Source: JAKQEM01 sp964391185
GTDB taxonomy: Bacteria > Patescibacteriota > Gracilibacteria > Peribacterales > Peribacteraceae
Length of the DNA stretch: 64,000 nt
NCBI GenBank assembly: GCA_964391185.1
Contig: CAYMIX010000004.1
Span: 62,001-126,000, forward strand
Direction: 5' to 3'
A program made the translations under genes and the position numbers. The notes under the pieces are model-generated. The model saw only the letters and a list, made by a program, of their open reading frames with translations, did no database searches and was not told the origin of the DNA. Positions 24,700 through 32,025 of the stretch are shown here, one piece after another (the stretch's first letter is position 1; each line of letters opens with the position of its first letter).

Positions 24700-25338
24700 A
24701 TGAAACGTTTCATTCCTGCATTAATCGCCTTAATCATTTTCGCCTGCACGGCGATTTATTCACGTCAGCCTCGTGCGAACCCAGACCCTAACCACACGCA
24801 TGCTGACTTCGCGATTTGGATCAACGGACAGATGGCGGATTTCACTGATCAAAAATATCAGAGTGAAGCGTATGACCCTGAAAGTGGTAACCAAGTTCGT
24901 GTGGACCCAATGCGTAAGTACCTACATTTACATGATGGGAATGGTCACGTGCTACATCGTCACAAGCCAGGGCTGACATTTGGAGAGTTCTTGGAATCCC
25001 TCGGTATAGTTATCAGCAAGAGTGGACTAAACCTTTGCATGGAAATTCCTGGGAAACAAAATGAATGTGAGAATGAAGCATTGCACATCAATTGGGTGAT
25101 GATTGTGAATGGTGAACGCAAGCCGTTCTTTGATATCGCATATGATTTCAATGATGGCGACAAGATTCTCATCGAGCTTCCACAGACTGATGCAGAAGAT
25201 ATTCCCATGGTGTGGGAGCACTGGGGACTGATGACGGATGACGCATGTATGTTCTCCAAAACGTGTCCATGGCGCGGTGCACCTCCAACGGAAAACTGTC
25301 TCGCAGATGCTTCTATTCCATGTGTCATTCCCGACTAA
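24700..25338 (+). CDS. Exported His/Cys-rich protein, probable metal binding
   Basis: 212 residues. N-terminal helix FIPALIALIIFACTAIY is a signal or anchor. His clusters PNHTHADFAIWI and YLHLHDGNGHVLHRHKPG and five Cys in the last 45 residues (CMFSKTCPW, NCLADASIPC) suggest metal binding or disulfides. The middle has a ubiquitin-like or DUF-type alpha/beta segment (FGEFLESLG, VMIVNGERKPFFDI). I recall similar proteins in CPR genomes but no function. It sits 52 bases after the CuA lipoprotein, pointing to a shared copper/redox role. Confidence 0.65.
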   Translation: MKRFIPALIALIIFACTAIYSRQPRANPDPNHTHADFAIWINGQMADFTDQKYQSEAYDPESGNQVRVDPMRKYLHLHDGNGHVLHRHKPGLTFGEFLESLGIVISKSGLNLCMEIPGKQNECENEALHINWVMIVNGERKPFFDIAYDFNDGDKILIELPQTDAEDIPMVWEHWGLMTDDACMFSKTCPWRGAPPTENCLADASIPCVIPD

Positions 25339-25350
25339 TGACTAAATTGA

Positions 25351-25420
25351 GCGTGTCATCCTGAGCCCGACGAAGGAGACGCGCGAATGTGATGGTTCGT
25401 CGAGCTCACCATGACACATT
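25351..25420. repeat. Family-A palindromic repeat
   Basis: GCGTGTCATCCTGAGCCCGA CGAAGGAGAC... and the opposite end GTCGAGCTCACCATGACACA form an imperfect inverted repeat ending 10 bases before the grpE -10. Confidence 0.8.
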
Positions 25421-25442
25421 CGATTCCTGATAGACTACTCAT

Positions 25443-25946
25443 ATGACCGACCCCCAAGATTCCACCGCCGGCCAACCTGTAAATGATGCAGCAGTGCAAA
25501 TAGCTGCACTACAAGCAGAACTCGCGAAGCTCAAAGACATCGCAGCTCGCGCTCAGGCAGATCTTCAAAATGCAAAGGCTCGCGTAGAGCGTGATGGTGA
25601 AGAATTGCGTAGGTTCGCATCAGAAACGGTTATCCGTCGCATGCTCCCAACACTCGATAACTTCCAGCGCGCATTCGTGCATATACCAGAAGAATTGCAG
25701 AATCATGAATGGGTGAAGGGTGTTTCTGCTATTGAATCCGACCTGATGAAACAGATGTCTGATGTTGGGCTCAAGAAAATTAAATCTCTCGGAGAAGTAT
25801 CCGATCCTAACCGTCATGAAGTAATCAATATTGGTCCAGGCGCAGAGGGTGTTGTGACGGAAGTCTTCGAAGATGGTTATGAGCTGCACGGCAAAGTCTT
25901 GCGTCCGGCAAAGGTGAAAGTAGGCGATGGGAGCGTGTCATCCTGA
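25443..25946 (+). CDS. grpE: GrpE nucleotide exchange factor
   Basis: Releases ADP from DnaK. 167 residues: N-terminal coiled coil (QAELAKLKDIAARAQADLQN, RVERDGEELRRFA), then the four-helix and beta-wing parts (MLPTLDNFQRAF, DPNRHEVINIGPG, DGYELHGKVLRPAKVKVG). TGATAGACT ends six bases before ATG 25443, predicting a leaderless mRNA. The last residues (SVSS) run into a family-A repeat. dnaK is not in the window. Confidence 0.93.
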   Translation: MTDPQDSTAGQPVNDAAVQIAALQAELAKLKDIAARAQADLQNAKARVERDGEELRRFASETVIRRMLPTLDNFQRAFVHIPEELQNHEWVKGVSAIESDLMKQMSDVGLKKIKSLGEVSDPNRHEVINIGPGAEGVVTEVFEDGYELHGKVLRPAKVKVGDGSVSS

Positions 25947-26008
25947 GCCCGGACGAAGGACATGCCTTAACGTGTCATGGTGAGCGGAGACGAATCCATA
26001 CACATTCA
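25931..26008. repeat. Family-A palindromic repeat at the grpE 3' end
   Basis: GAGCGTGTCATCCTGAGCCC GGACGAAGGAC followed by a second half, CGTGTCATGGTGAGCGGAGA CGAATCC. The first bases encode the GrpE C terminus. Confidence 0.75.
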
Positions 26009-26010
26009 GG

Positions 26011-26577
26011 TTAGCTCAATGATTGTGTCGTAATCAGAATGAGGAAAATTCCGATCGTATTGAAGAAGAAGCAGGTGAAGGCAAATGTTCTTTCTTTGAT
26101 CTCACTCATACCACCTAAGAGCGTCACGCCAATTTCATCCGGAAGAGGGGATGCAATGATAATGCCGGCGAAGGTCCAGAGAATGTATTCGCGAATACGT
26201 TCAGGAACACTTTCATGATGCAGCTTTTCACCGACCCAACGGAATACTGCTGTCGTGCGAAGCTTGTGGAGCTCATCAGCAAATGAGAAGCGAATCCATT
26301 CGAAGATGCACATATCCGAAAGAACCGCGCCGATACCGGCAACAAGCGCGCCGAGCCCTGGGTGCACTTCGTCTGCCATCGCGATGAAAATGGCGATTGC
26401 AAAAGGCGTTGTAAATCCGAAGGAAAAGAGTGCGCCGCCGAGGAACATGGAGATGTAGCCGTGACCGTGAAGGTATACTGGCAATGCATTAAAAAGGCCT
26501 ATTTGATACAGCACGTAGGCAAGAATAAACGTGCAGCAGAGCAGAAGAAGTTTTGGATACTGTATGTATGTTTTCAC
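26011..26577 (-). CDS. Polytopic membrane protein, unknown
   Basis: 188 residues from GTG 26577, with about 5-6 membrane helices (LLLLCCTFILAYVLYQIGLF, GYISMFLGGALFSFGF, LGALVAGIGAVLSDMCIFEW, FFFNTIGIFLILITT). The DEIGVTLLGG and GAVLSD segments suggest a VTT/small-export-like family, but this is weak. TTGGTATAAT (extended -10) ends six bases before GTG 26577, so the longer frame to ATG 26661, which runs through a family-A repeat, is probably not translated. Confidence 0.65.
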   Translation of the reverse strand: MKTYIQYPKLLLLCCTFILAYVLYQIGLFNALPVYLHGHGYISMFLGGALFSFGFTTPFAIAIFIAMADEVHPGLGALVAGIGAVLSDMCIFEWIRFSFADELHKLRTTAVFRWVGEKLHHESVPERIREYILWTFAGIIIASPLPDEIGVTLLGGMSEIKERTFAFTCFFFNTIGIFLILITTQSLS

Positions 26578-26614
26578 ATATTTATTATACCAAAAAATGG
26601 GTATTTTGGCTATA

Positions 26615-26724
26615 GGCGCCACGTCATCCTGAGGTGCCCGCACGATGGATTCGAGGCTCATCTTCGCTACGCTCAGATTCGCACCTCACCATGACGTGCG
26701 GTGCCTCGAAGGACCGTGGCGCCA
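26615..26724. repeat. Large family-A palindrome between murD and the membrane protein
   Basis: Outer ends GGCGCCACG.. and ..CGTGGCGCC; inner ends CGTCATCCTGAGGTGC and GCACCTCACCATGACG. The left half overlaps an upstream extension of the membrane-protein frame. The right half abuts the murD stop. Confidence 0.8.
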
Positions 26725-28038
26725 CTATGCTTTTATCAGTTCTTGAAACTGCCCTCCTTTGTCTTCAAAGTTCTTAAACATGCCGTAGCTTGGCGATGCG
26801 GTTGAAAGGAGGGTGATTGGATTTAGGACATCGGACTTAGGACATCGGATGGCTGTATCGACAGCTTCTTTCATTGATGCTGCTTCGTGGAATTCCACCT
26901 GTGCATTCGCTGCCTGAATTGCTGCTTTAATCTTGGGTCCGGAACCTGGGAAGAGGATAACGTTTTTTACCGATGACAATGCGATGCGCTCGCCAAGTGT
27001 ACCGAAGTCATAGCCGCGGTCTTGGCCACCCAAAATAATCGTCTGCACGCGGCCCGCCAGACCGTTGTCGGGCTGGTCACCGAGTGCATCAAGCGCAGCA
27101 ATTGTACTTTCTGGTGTGGTGGAAATGGCATCATCCACCCAATCGATTCCGTGATAGTTTCCGACGAATTCAAGGCGATGTGGGAGTCCTTTAAAGTTTT
27201 TGATTACATCGATTATTGTTGTATCGCTGATGCCCAATTCCTGTGCGACACGCGTTGCAGCACCAATGTTACTCAAGTTATGTGCGCCGAGTAATTTTGT
27301 TTCTTCTATCGCAACTGGAGCATCTTCAGCGGAGAAGGGGAGTTTGCGAGCTGCTCCTTCTTTTGCGATTTCGATCGCTCCATGGGAAGACTGATTGAAG
27401 AACAACATGTCATCAGCCTTCTGGAAACGTGCGATGTGTTTCTTGGCTTCCAAATATGCATCGATACTTCCATGGTAATCCAAATGTTCCGGGAAAAAGC
27501 TCGTGACCACGGCTATGTGCGGGCTCGTTGTAAGAAGCATGAGTTGATAGCTGCTCATTTCCAATACAACGTACGTTCCTTTTTTGACATCAGCTAGATG
27601 TGCAATCGCGGGGTCTCCGATATTTCCCAAGAGTAGTACATCTTTTTTTGCAGCCGAAAGAATCGCCGCGATCAGACTCGAAGTCGTACTTTTTCCTTTG
27701 GATCCTGTGACGCCGATGATGGTTGCTCCATGGTCGGCGATGGTATCGAGGAAGACTTGTGTGCTCGTGGTAAGTGGTAAGTGGGATGTGTCAGGCAATT
27801 CCTTTGGAGGGATGCCTGGGGATGTAACAATCACATCGAATTTATTCAGATTATGTAACCAACCTGAACCAACTTGTAACCAATGTTTTGCGTTCTCCGA
27901 CTTCACAGATTCATCTTTATCAGCAATCGTTATTTCGCATGTAGGAGCGAATTTCTCGAGAGCGCTTACAACAGCTTTTCCTTCGCGACCGTAGCCGAGG
28001 ACGCATATATTTTTGCCGGCAAAGTCTGCGATCTTCAT
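26725..28038 (-). CDS. murD: MurD-type ligase, probably the L-glutamate-adding MurD2 form
   Basis: 437 residues. ATP loop GVTGSKGKSTTSSLI, EMSSYQLMLL, PEHLDYHGSIDAYLEAK and FKGLPHRLEFV are Mur ligase landmarks. The C-terminal part has DDAISTTPEST and ILGGQDRGYDF; canonical MurD has NDSKATN here, whereas the ISTTPES form is what I know from MurD2 proteins that work with MurL and add L-Glu. ATG 28038 overlaps the murL stop (ATGA). A repeat (26817-26852) inserts CPKSDVLNPI near the C terminus. Confidence 0.85.
   Translation of the reverse strand: MKIADFAGKNICVLGYGREGKAVVSALEKFAPTCEITIADKDESVKSENAKHWLQVGSGWLHNLNKFDVIVTSPGIPPKELPDTSHLPLTTSTQVFLDTIADHGATIIGVTGSKGKSTTSSLIAAILSAAKKDVLLLGNIGDPAIAHLADVKKGTYVVLEMSSYQLMLLTTSPHIAVVTSFFPEHLDYHGSIDAYLEAKKHIARFQKADDMLFFNQSSHGAIEIAKEGAARKLPFSAEDAPVAIEETKLLGAHNLSNIGAATRVAQELGISDTTIIDVIKNFKGLPHRLEFVGNYHGIDWVDDAISTTPESTIAALDALGDQPDNGLAGRVQTIILGGQDRGYDFGTLGERIALSSVKNVILFPGSGPKIKAAIQAANAQVEFHEAASMKEAVDTAIRCPKSDVLNPITLLSTASPSYGMFKNFEDKGGQFQELIKA
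26817..26852. repeat. GGACATCGGACTTAGGACAT repeat inside murD
   Basis: GGATTTAGGACATCGGACTT AGGACATCGG holds two AGGACATCGG copies. Read on the minus strand it gives RCPKSDVLNP, between the VDTAI helix and the conserved TLLSTASPSYGMF segment. Confidence 0.6.
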
Positions 28039-29447
28039 AGGTTCTCGATCAATGGCTTGAATGGTGCAGGAAGGCTTTCGAGTGAAGCGCTGGAAATACT
28101 TTCTTCAATCACTTCTTTCGGGTCCTTAATATGTGGTAACGCTTCAGCAATAAACATTTTCATCGCAGCAGTGTCATCGTATTGCTTTGTCTTATGTGCA
28201 AGCAAGAACGCCGCCGCTACCTCACGCGCAGTTCCGACGCATTCAAATGGCTTGTGGCCTTCGATGCCCAAGAGTTCGCGATAGAGCGGAAGCAATGCTT
28301 CATCTTCAAACAAACTGTGATTGAAGATCTGCTTCATTTCGTCTGGCTCCAAAAATGGTGCAAAAATTGCAAAGCTAAACGCGCACTTAGGACACTCGGT
28401 ACACCAACGCGGCCCCACCCCACTCGTTACACGAGTGTTCCTCCCCCCTTGGGGGAGGGATTTATGGTGGGGGCGGATGTGCCAGTTGCGGTTGCAGCTG
28501 GTGAAAAGTGGCAAGTAGCGCTCGTACTGAACCAATTCATGTGCGATCTGCAATTCGCTGAGTGGTCGCAACATGCTGAAGACCGTTACATTCGGAGAAA
28601 TATTCGTATGGATGTACTCATTCAATAAGTTTTCAAATTGCAGGCTCTTACTCCACTGATGATTCACATCGCGGTCGCCGTGTTTGAAGTTTCCTTCATC
28701 TGCACTGCGTTCATTGCTGAATGCGACGTATGGATGATCTGTAAGTAACGCGATGATGACTGTGAGACAGCTCAAATATGCCGTGATAGGAATGTGTCCG
28801 TTGAGTGCACCTTCTGCATTGAGGTCGAAAAGCGCTCCGGAAAGTTTTCGTTCGATGGTAATCATCGGGAGTCCTGCAGTGCGCGCCATCTCTACAATGT
28901 ATGGATGATGACCCAAGCGAAGAAGTGTGAGTTGGAAACCAGATTTCTTGAGGAGTTCGATTGTTACTAATGAATCTTTTCCGCCACCGATGGGAACTAA
29001 GACCTTAGTGTCATGGTGAGGTGTCATGGTGAGCTCCGACGAACCACGAACCATACCCTCTTTATGTCGCACTTCGCCGAGCTCAGTGTGACACGGAAAG
29101 TTCACGATGCCCGTTGGATCAATATTATTTCTGAAGAAGAATTCTCCGAGTCCATTTTCATACACCGTTTTCCAAAACGTAGATTCTGGTTCAGAAAGTT
29201 TCTGGTTCCTCAGTTCAATTTTTTTTGGCAAACATGTTTTGTAGTAACTGATGCCACCGATCACATGGAGTGCCTGGAGTGCGCGCAGAACTTCCGGGTC
29301 TTTGCAACGGTTAAAGGGAACGTTCGCTGGCAGAACCAATCGCTCAACGAACTCGATTTCGTTATCAAGCCAATAGCGCAGTTCTATCGAGTGCGTAGGT
29401 TCATCAAAGGCAGCCGATTCAAAAACGAATGATTGATACTGTTTCAT
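28035..29447 (-). CDS. murL: MurL, UDP-MurNAc-L-Ala-L-Glu epimerase
   Basis: 470 residues. Converts the terminal L-Glu of UDP-MurNAc-L-Ala-L-Glu to D-Glu. Recognised by PIGGGKDSLVTIELLK (ATP-pyrophosphatase loop), VAFSNERSADEGNF, VNHQWSKSLQFE, FSMLRPLSELQIAH, LFTSCNRNW and WCTECPKCAFSFAIFAPF. Followed by murD with an ATGA overlap, the arrangement known in Xanthomonas. Two palindromic repeats are translated within it (29008-29094 and 28413-28473), adding about 29 and 20 residues. TGCTATCCT lies ten bases upstream of ATG 29447. Confidence 0.88.
   Translation of the reverse strand: MKQYQSFVFESAAFDEPTHSIELRYWLDNEIEFVERLVLPANVPFNRCKDPEVLRALQALHVIGGISYYKTCLPKKIELRNQKLSEPESTFWKTVYENGLGEFFFRNNIDPTGIVNFPCHTELGEVRHKEGMVRGSSELTMTPHHDTKVLVPIGGGKDSLVTIELLKKSGFQLTLLRLGHHPYIVEMARTAGLPMITIERKLSGALFDLNAEGALNGHIPITAYLSCLTVIIALLTDHPYVAFSNERSADEGNFKHGDRDVNHQWSKSLQFENLLNEYIHTNISPNVTVFSMLRPLSELQIAHELVQYERYLPLFTSCNRNWHIRPHHKSLPQGGRNTRVTSGVGPRWCTECPKCAFSFAIFAPFLEPDEMKQIFNHSLFEDEALLPLYRELLGIEGHKPFECVGTAREVAAAFLLAHKTKQYDDTAAMKMFIAEALPHIKDPKEVIEESISSASLESLPAPFKPLIENL
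28413..28473. repeat. GC-rich palindrome inside murL
   Basis: CCCCACCCCACTCGTTACAC GAGTG plus CCTCCCCCCTTGGGGGAGGG contain two nested hairpins (ACTCGTTACACGAGT and CCTCCCCCCTTGGGGGAGG). Read in frame on the minus strand as PPHKSLPQGGRNTRVTSGVG-like peptide between the CNRNW and WCTECPKC motifs. Confidence 0.75.
29008..29094. repeat. Full family-A palindrome inside murL
   Basis: Begins GTGTCATGGTGAG (twice in tandem) and ends CTCAGTGTGACAC, an 11/13 inverted match. Read in frame on the minus strand as CHTELGEVRHKEGMVRGSSE and following residues, just ahead of the ATP-loop. Confidence 0.82.
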
Positions 29448-29532
29448 ACGTAGGGGAAGGATAGCACGGATTGCCTTATGATTCTGCGGTTTTCTCTAAG
29501 CTCAGACTGCGCTAATATGACCCAGCTTTCGT

Positions 29533-29617
29533 GCCATGGTGGCGGAATTGGTATACGCGCGCGACTCAAAATCGCGTTCCGCAAGGATTGAGGGTTCGAG
29601 TCCCTCCCATGGCACCA
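29533..29617 (+). tRNA. tRNA-Leu(CAA), CCA encoded
   Basis: Acceptor GCCATGG/CCATGGC, D arm GGCGGAATTGGTATACGC, anticodon stem CGCGA/TCGCG with loop CTCAAAA (CAA), long variable arm TTCCGCAAGGATTG, T arm GGTTCGAGTCC, and ACCA. Class II shape confirms Leu. TAATAT at about 29511 may be its -10. Confidence 0.95.
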
Positions 29618-29715
29618 TTCGCAGTGGCGAACTCCTCATGGCAGTCCTTAAAGGGAGCTTCTTTTACATCCAAGCATGATCTTGATTTCCTGTTCGCCGG
29701 GAATATTCTCGGAGC

Positions 29716-30183
29716 ATGACGAGCATTGAATCACCACAACATGTAGATGTTGTTTCAGCCACAGAGATTCCACAGGGGCAAAAACCCGCAATTACTTTTA
29801 CACAGGAACAACTTGTAGCTGCTTATCAGCAAATTGTTGCCGAAAGAACGGCAGAAAAAGATGCAGCGGATGCAGTTGCTGCTCATCTTTCAGCTGAGAC
29901 AGGTTTCAAATTTGAAGTGCCAATGATTGATTCTCGATCAGGGGATCAAAAAATGATGACGCCCGACAGGCACGTGCACTCCTTGGTCATGCGACTGACC
30001 GAACATGATGATTGGGCAGGTGCACTGCGCATTCTTGCACAACATGGTGTGCACATGCGGCCTTGGTCAGGAAACTTGAGTCATGAGCCGACCGGTACAT
30101 ATGCACCACCAGCTGATTTGCATCCTGCAGCCCAGGAGAGTTATTCATTGATTATCAAAGAATTGCTCCTGGTGGATTGTTAA
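29716..30183 (+). CDS. Hypothetical protein (leaderless)
   Basis: 155 residues, soluble, with a helical segment (FTQEQLVAAYQQIVAERTAE) and a conserved-looking middle (DRHVHSLVMRLTEHDDWAGA, RILAQHGVHMRPW). Family not recognised. TTGATT-16-TATTCT with six bases to ATG 29716 gives a clear leaderless promoter. A hairpin GGAACC...GGTTCC (30197-30225) follows the stop. Confidence 0.65.
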   Translation: MTSIESPQHVDVVSATEIPQGQKPAITFTQEQLVAAYQQIVAERTAEKDAADAVAAHLSAETGFKFEVPMIDSRSGDQKMMTPDRHVHSLVMRLTEHDDWAGALRILAQHGVHMRPWSGNLSHEPTGTYAPPADLHPAAQESYSLIIKELLLVDC

Positions 30184-30267
30184 CAGAATGAAAAAGTGGA
30201 ACCGTTCGCTTCTTCACCGAGGTTCCGATTTGTCTCTTGTATCTCGTCTCTTGTATCTTAGATACAT

Positions 30268-31188
30268 ATGTACGACGTTTTAATCATCGGTCTCGGTTGC
30301 GCCGGATACACAGCAGCTATTTACAGTGCGCGTTACAAACTTAAAACCTATCTCGTGGGCAATGTGCAGGGTGGGCTTGGTATCACCGCTGCAGAAGTAG
30401 GGAACTGGCCTGGTGATATGGAAATCACCGGACCAGACTTGATGGAAAAGTTTCACAAGCACGCAGCAAGTTTCGAAGAAGTCACCGTGAAGCTCGCACG
30501 TATCGATAAAATAGAAAAGATCGAAAGTGGTTTTCGTTTACATCAAGATGATGGCTGCACGGTCGATGGAAAAACAATTATCTTCGCGATGGGCAGTAAC
30601 AAGCGTCATTTGGGCGTGCCAGGGGAAGAGCGTTTATCAGGAAAAGGTGTCACGTACTGTGCGACATGCGATGCGTTCTTCTATCGTGGAAAAGATGTCG
30701 CTGTGATAGGTGGTGGAGATAGTGCCGTCGAAGGTGCTGCGATTGCCGCTCAGGTTGCGCGTCGTGTGTACCTGATCCACCGTCGCGATAGCTTCCGCGC
30801 AGAGCCATACTGGGTTGATCGTGTGAAATCCAAAGATAACGTGACGATGGTTCTCAATACGAACATCACAGAAATCTTGGGTGATCAGAAGGTATCCGGT
30901 ATCAAGATCGATACGCCATTCGAGGGGTCCAACGAGATTAAAGTTGATGGTGTGTTTATCGAGATTGGTGCTGACCCAGCGACAAGCTTGGCACAGTCGA
31001 TCGGTTGTACAGTGGATGCCAAAGGGTACTTAATTGTTGATAATGCGATGAAAACGCCGGTTCCAGGAGTCTATGGCGCGGGTGATATCACCAATGGAAA
31101 CAATTACTTCGCCCAATTCGTCACGGCAGCAGGAGAAGGTGCTGTGGCTGCAAATAGCGCTTTTGCGTACCTGCAGGCGTCCCATTAA
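30268..31188 (+). CDS. trxB: Thioredoxin reductase
   Basis: 306 residues. FAD site GLGCAGYTAAIYSAR, redox pair CATC in GVTYCATCDAFFY, NADPH site VIGGGDSAVEGA with HRRDSFRAE, and second FAD site GVYGAGDI. Transfers electrons from NADPH to thioredoxin. The first glycine motif has Cys in place of the usual Pro (GxGPAG). TATCTT lies eight bases before ATG 30268, within the repeated GTCTCTTGTATCT units. Confidence 0.94.
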   Translation: MYDVLIIGLGCAGYTAAIYSARYKLKTYLVGNVQGGLGITAAEVGNWPGDMEITGPDLMEKFHKHAASFEEVTVKLARIDKIEKIESGFRLHQDDGCTVDGKTIIFAMGSNKRHLGVPGEERLSGKGVTYCATCDAFFYRGKDVAVIGGGDSAVEGAAIAAQVARRVYLIHRRDSFRAEPYWVDRVKSKDNVTMVLNTNITEILGDQKVSGIKIDTPFEGSNEIKVDGVFIEIGADPATSLAQSIGCTVDAKGYLIVDNAMKTPVPGVYGAGDITNGNNYFAQFVTAAGEGAVAANSAFAYLQASH

Positions 31189-31194
31189 ATTACA

Positions 31195-31262
31195 GTATTA
31201 AGGGGTATGTAGTAAGGAGTACGGGATGCCCATAATACGTAATACATGACCCGTATCCCTGT
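31195..31262. repeat. Degenerate hairpin repeat (family B)
   Basis: GGGTATGTAGTAAGGAGTAC GGG and CCCATAATACGTAATACATG ACCCGTATCCC form an imperfect palindrome between trxB and the bL33-like gene. Confidence 0.6.
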
Positions 31263-31312
31263 TTTAGGTAAATACTTGCACTCGGAACGAAATTGTATAG
31301 AATCTCCCCATT

Positions 31313-31507
31313 ATGCCACGCGGTAAGCGAACTGTTTTTGCCGGCTTCTGTGCTGAATGTGGTGCTCGTATTGCGACGATGCGCTTCCACAAACAGGACA
31401 AACAAGGTGTTTCTTGGAAGGAACACGTTGAAGGTATGCAGAAGTTCTGTGCAGACGATCGCAAGCTCGTTGCAGTGAAGTTTAAGGAAGAGAAGCATTC
31501 CAGCTAA
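31313..31507 (+). CDS. rpmG: Ribosomal protein bL33-like
   Basis: 64 residues. Basic start MPRGKRTVFAGFCAECGARI with the first CxxC, and KFCADDRKLVAVKFKEEK matching the KYCPxCRKHT end of bL33, but the second knuckle has only one Cys (CADD). Slightly longer than usual bL33 (about 50). TTGCAC-16-TAGAAT with nine bases to ATG 31313 gives a strong promoter. The assignment rests on the Cys/basic pattern. Confidence 0.6.
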   Translation: MPRGKRTVFAGFCAECGARIATMRFHKQDKQGVSWKEHVEGMQKFCADDRKLVAVKFKEEKHSS

Positions 31508-31527
31508 AAAGAAGTTATACTCGAACC

Positions 31528-31995
31528 GTGACCGATATGTATCGTCAGGCGGCATCGATGCTTTTGCTGAAACCCGAGAACGGGGGAGGCTATTCGATTC
31601 TGCTTTTGCATAAGCCACGAAAGAAAGATGCATGGCAGCTCCCACAAGGAGGTGTAGAAGGAAATGAAACGCCAGAAGAGTGTGCAGTTCGCGAGCTCCA
31701 GGAGGAAGCCGGCTTATCCGATGCGCGCGTTTTGGGACGGAGCGACACCATATACCAGTACGATTTCCCGACCTCGTATAGGAGATTTCGTCCGGACAAC
31801 ATCTGCGGACAGAAGATCTACTTTGTATTCGGTCTCGCGCCGCTTGGGAGTGATGTGCAGGTGGATAACAAAGAAGTCGATCAATTCCGTTGGTTGCCAG
31901 TCGAACAACTACCAAAGTTTCTCAAACGTAAAGAGTACTTAGATTTGGTGAAGCATTTGTACGACGAAGCACTGAAACTCGTAGAGATGCAGTAA
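31528..31995 (+). CDS. Nudix hydrolase
   Basis: 155 residues. Nudix box GGVEGNETPEECAVRELQEE AG is complete (G-x5-E-x7-REUxEExGU), preceded by WQLPQGG as in RppH/Ap4A hydrolases. C-terminal VDQFRWLPVEQLPKF. Probably removes pyrophosphate from mRNA 5' ends or dinucleoside polyphosphates. TATACT lies six bases before GTG 31528 (leaderless). Confidence 0.9.
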   Translation: MTDMYRQAASMLLLKPENGGGYSILLLHKPRKKDAWQLPQGGVEGNETPEECAVRELQEEAGLSDARVLGRSDTIYQYDFPTSYRRFRPDNICGQKIYFVFGLAPLGSDVQVDNKEVDQFRWLPVEQLPKFLKRKEYLDLVKHLYDEALKLVEMQ

Positions 31996-32025
31996 CTGCT
32001 TACTGCTTATAGTCTGGAATGAGCT

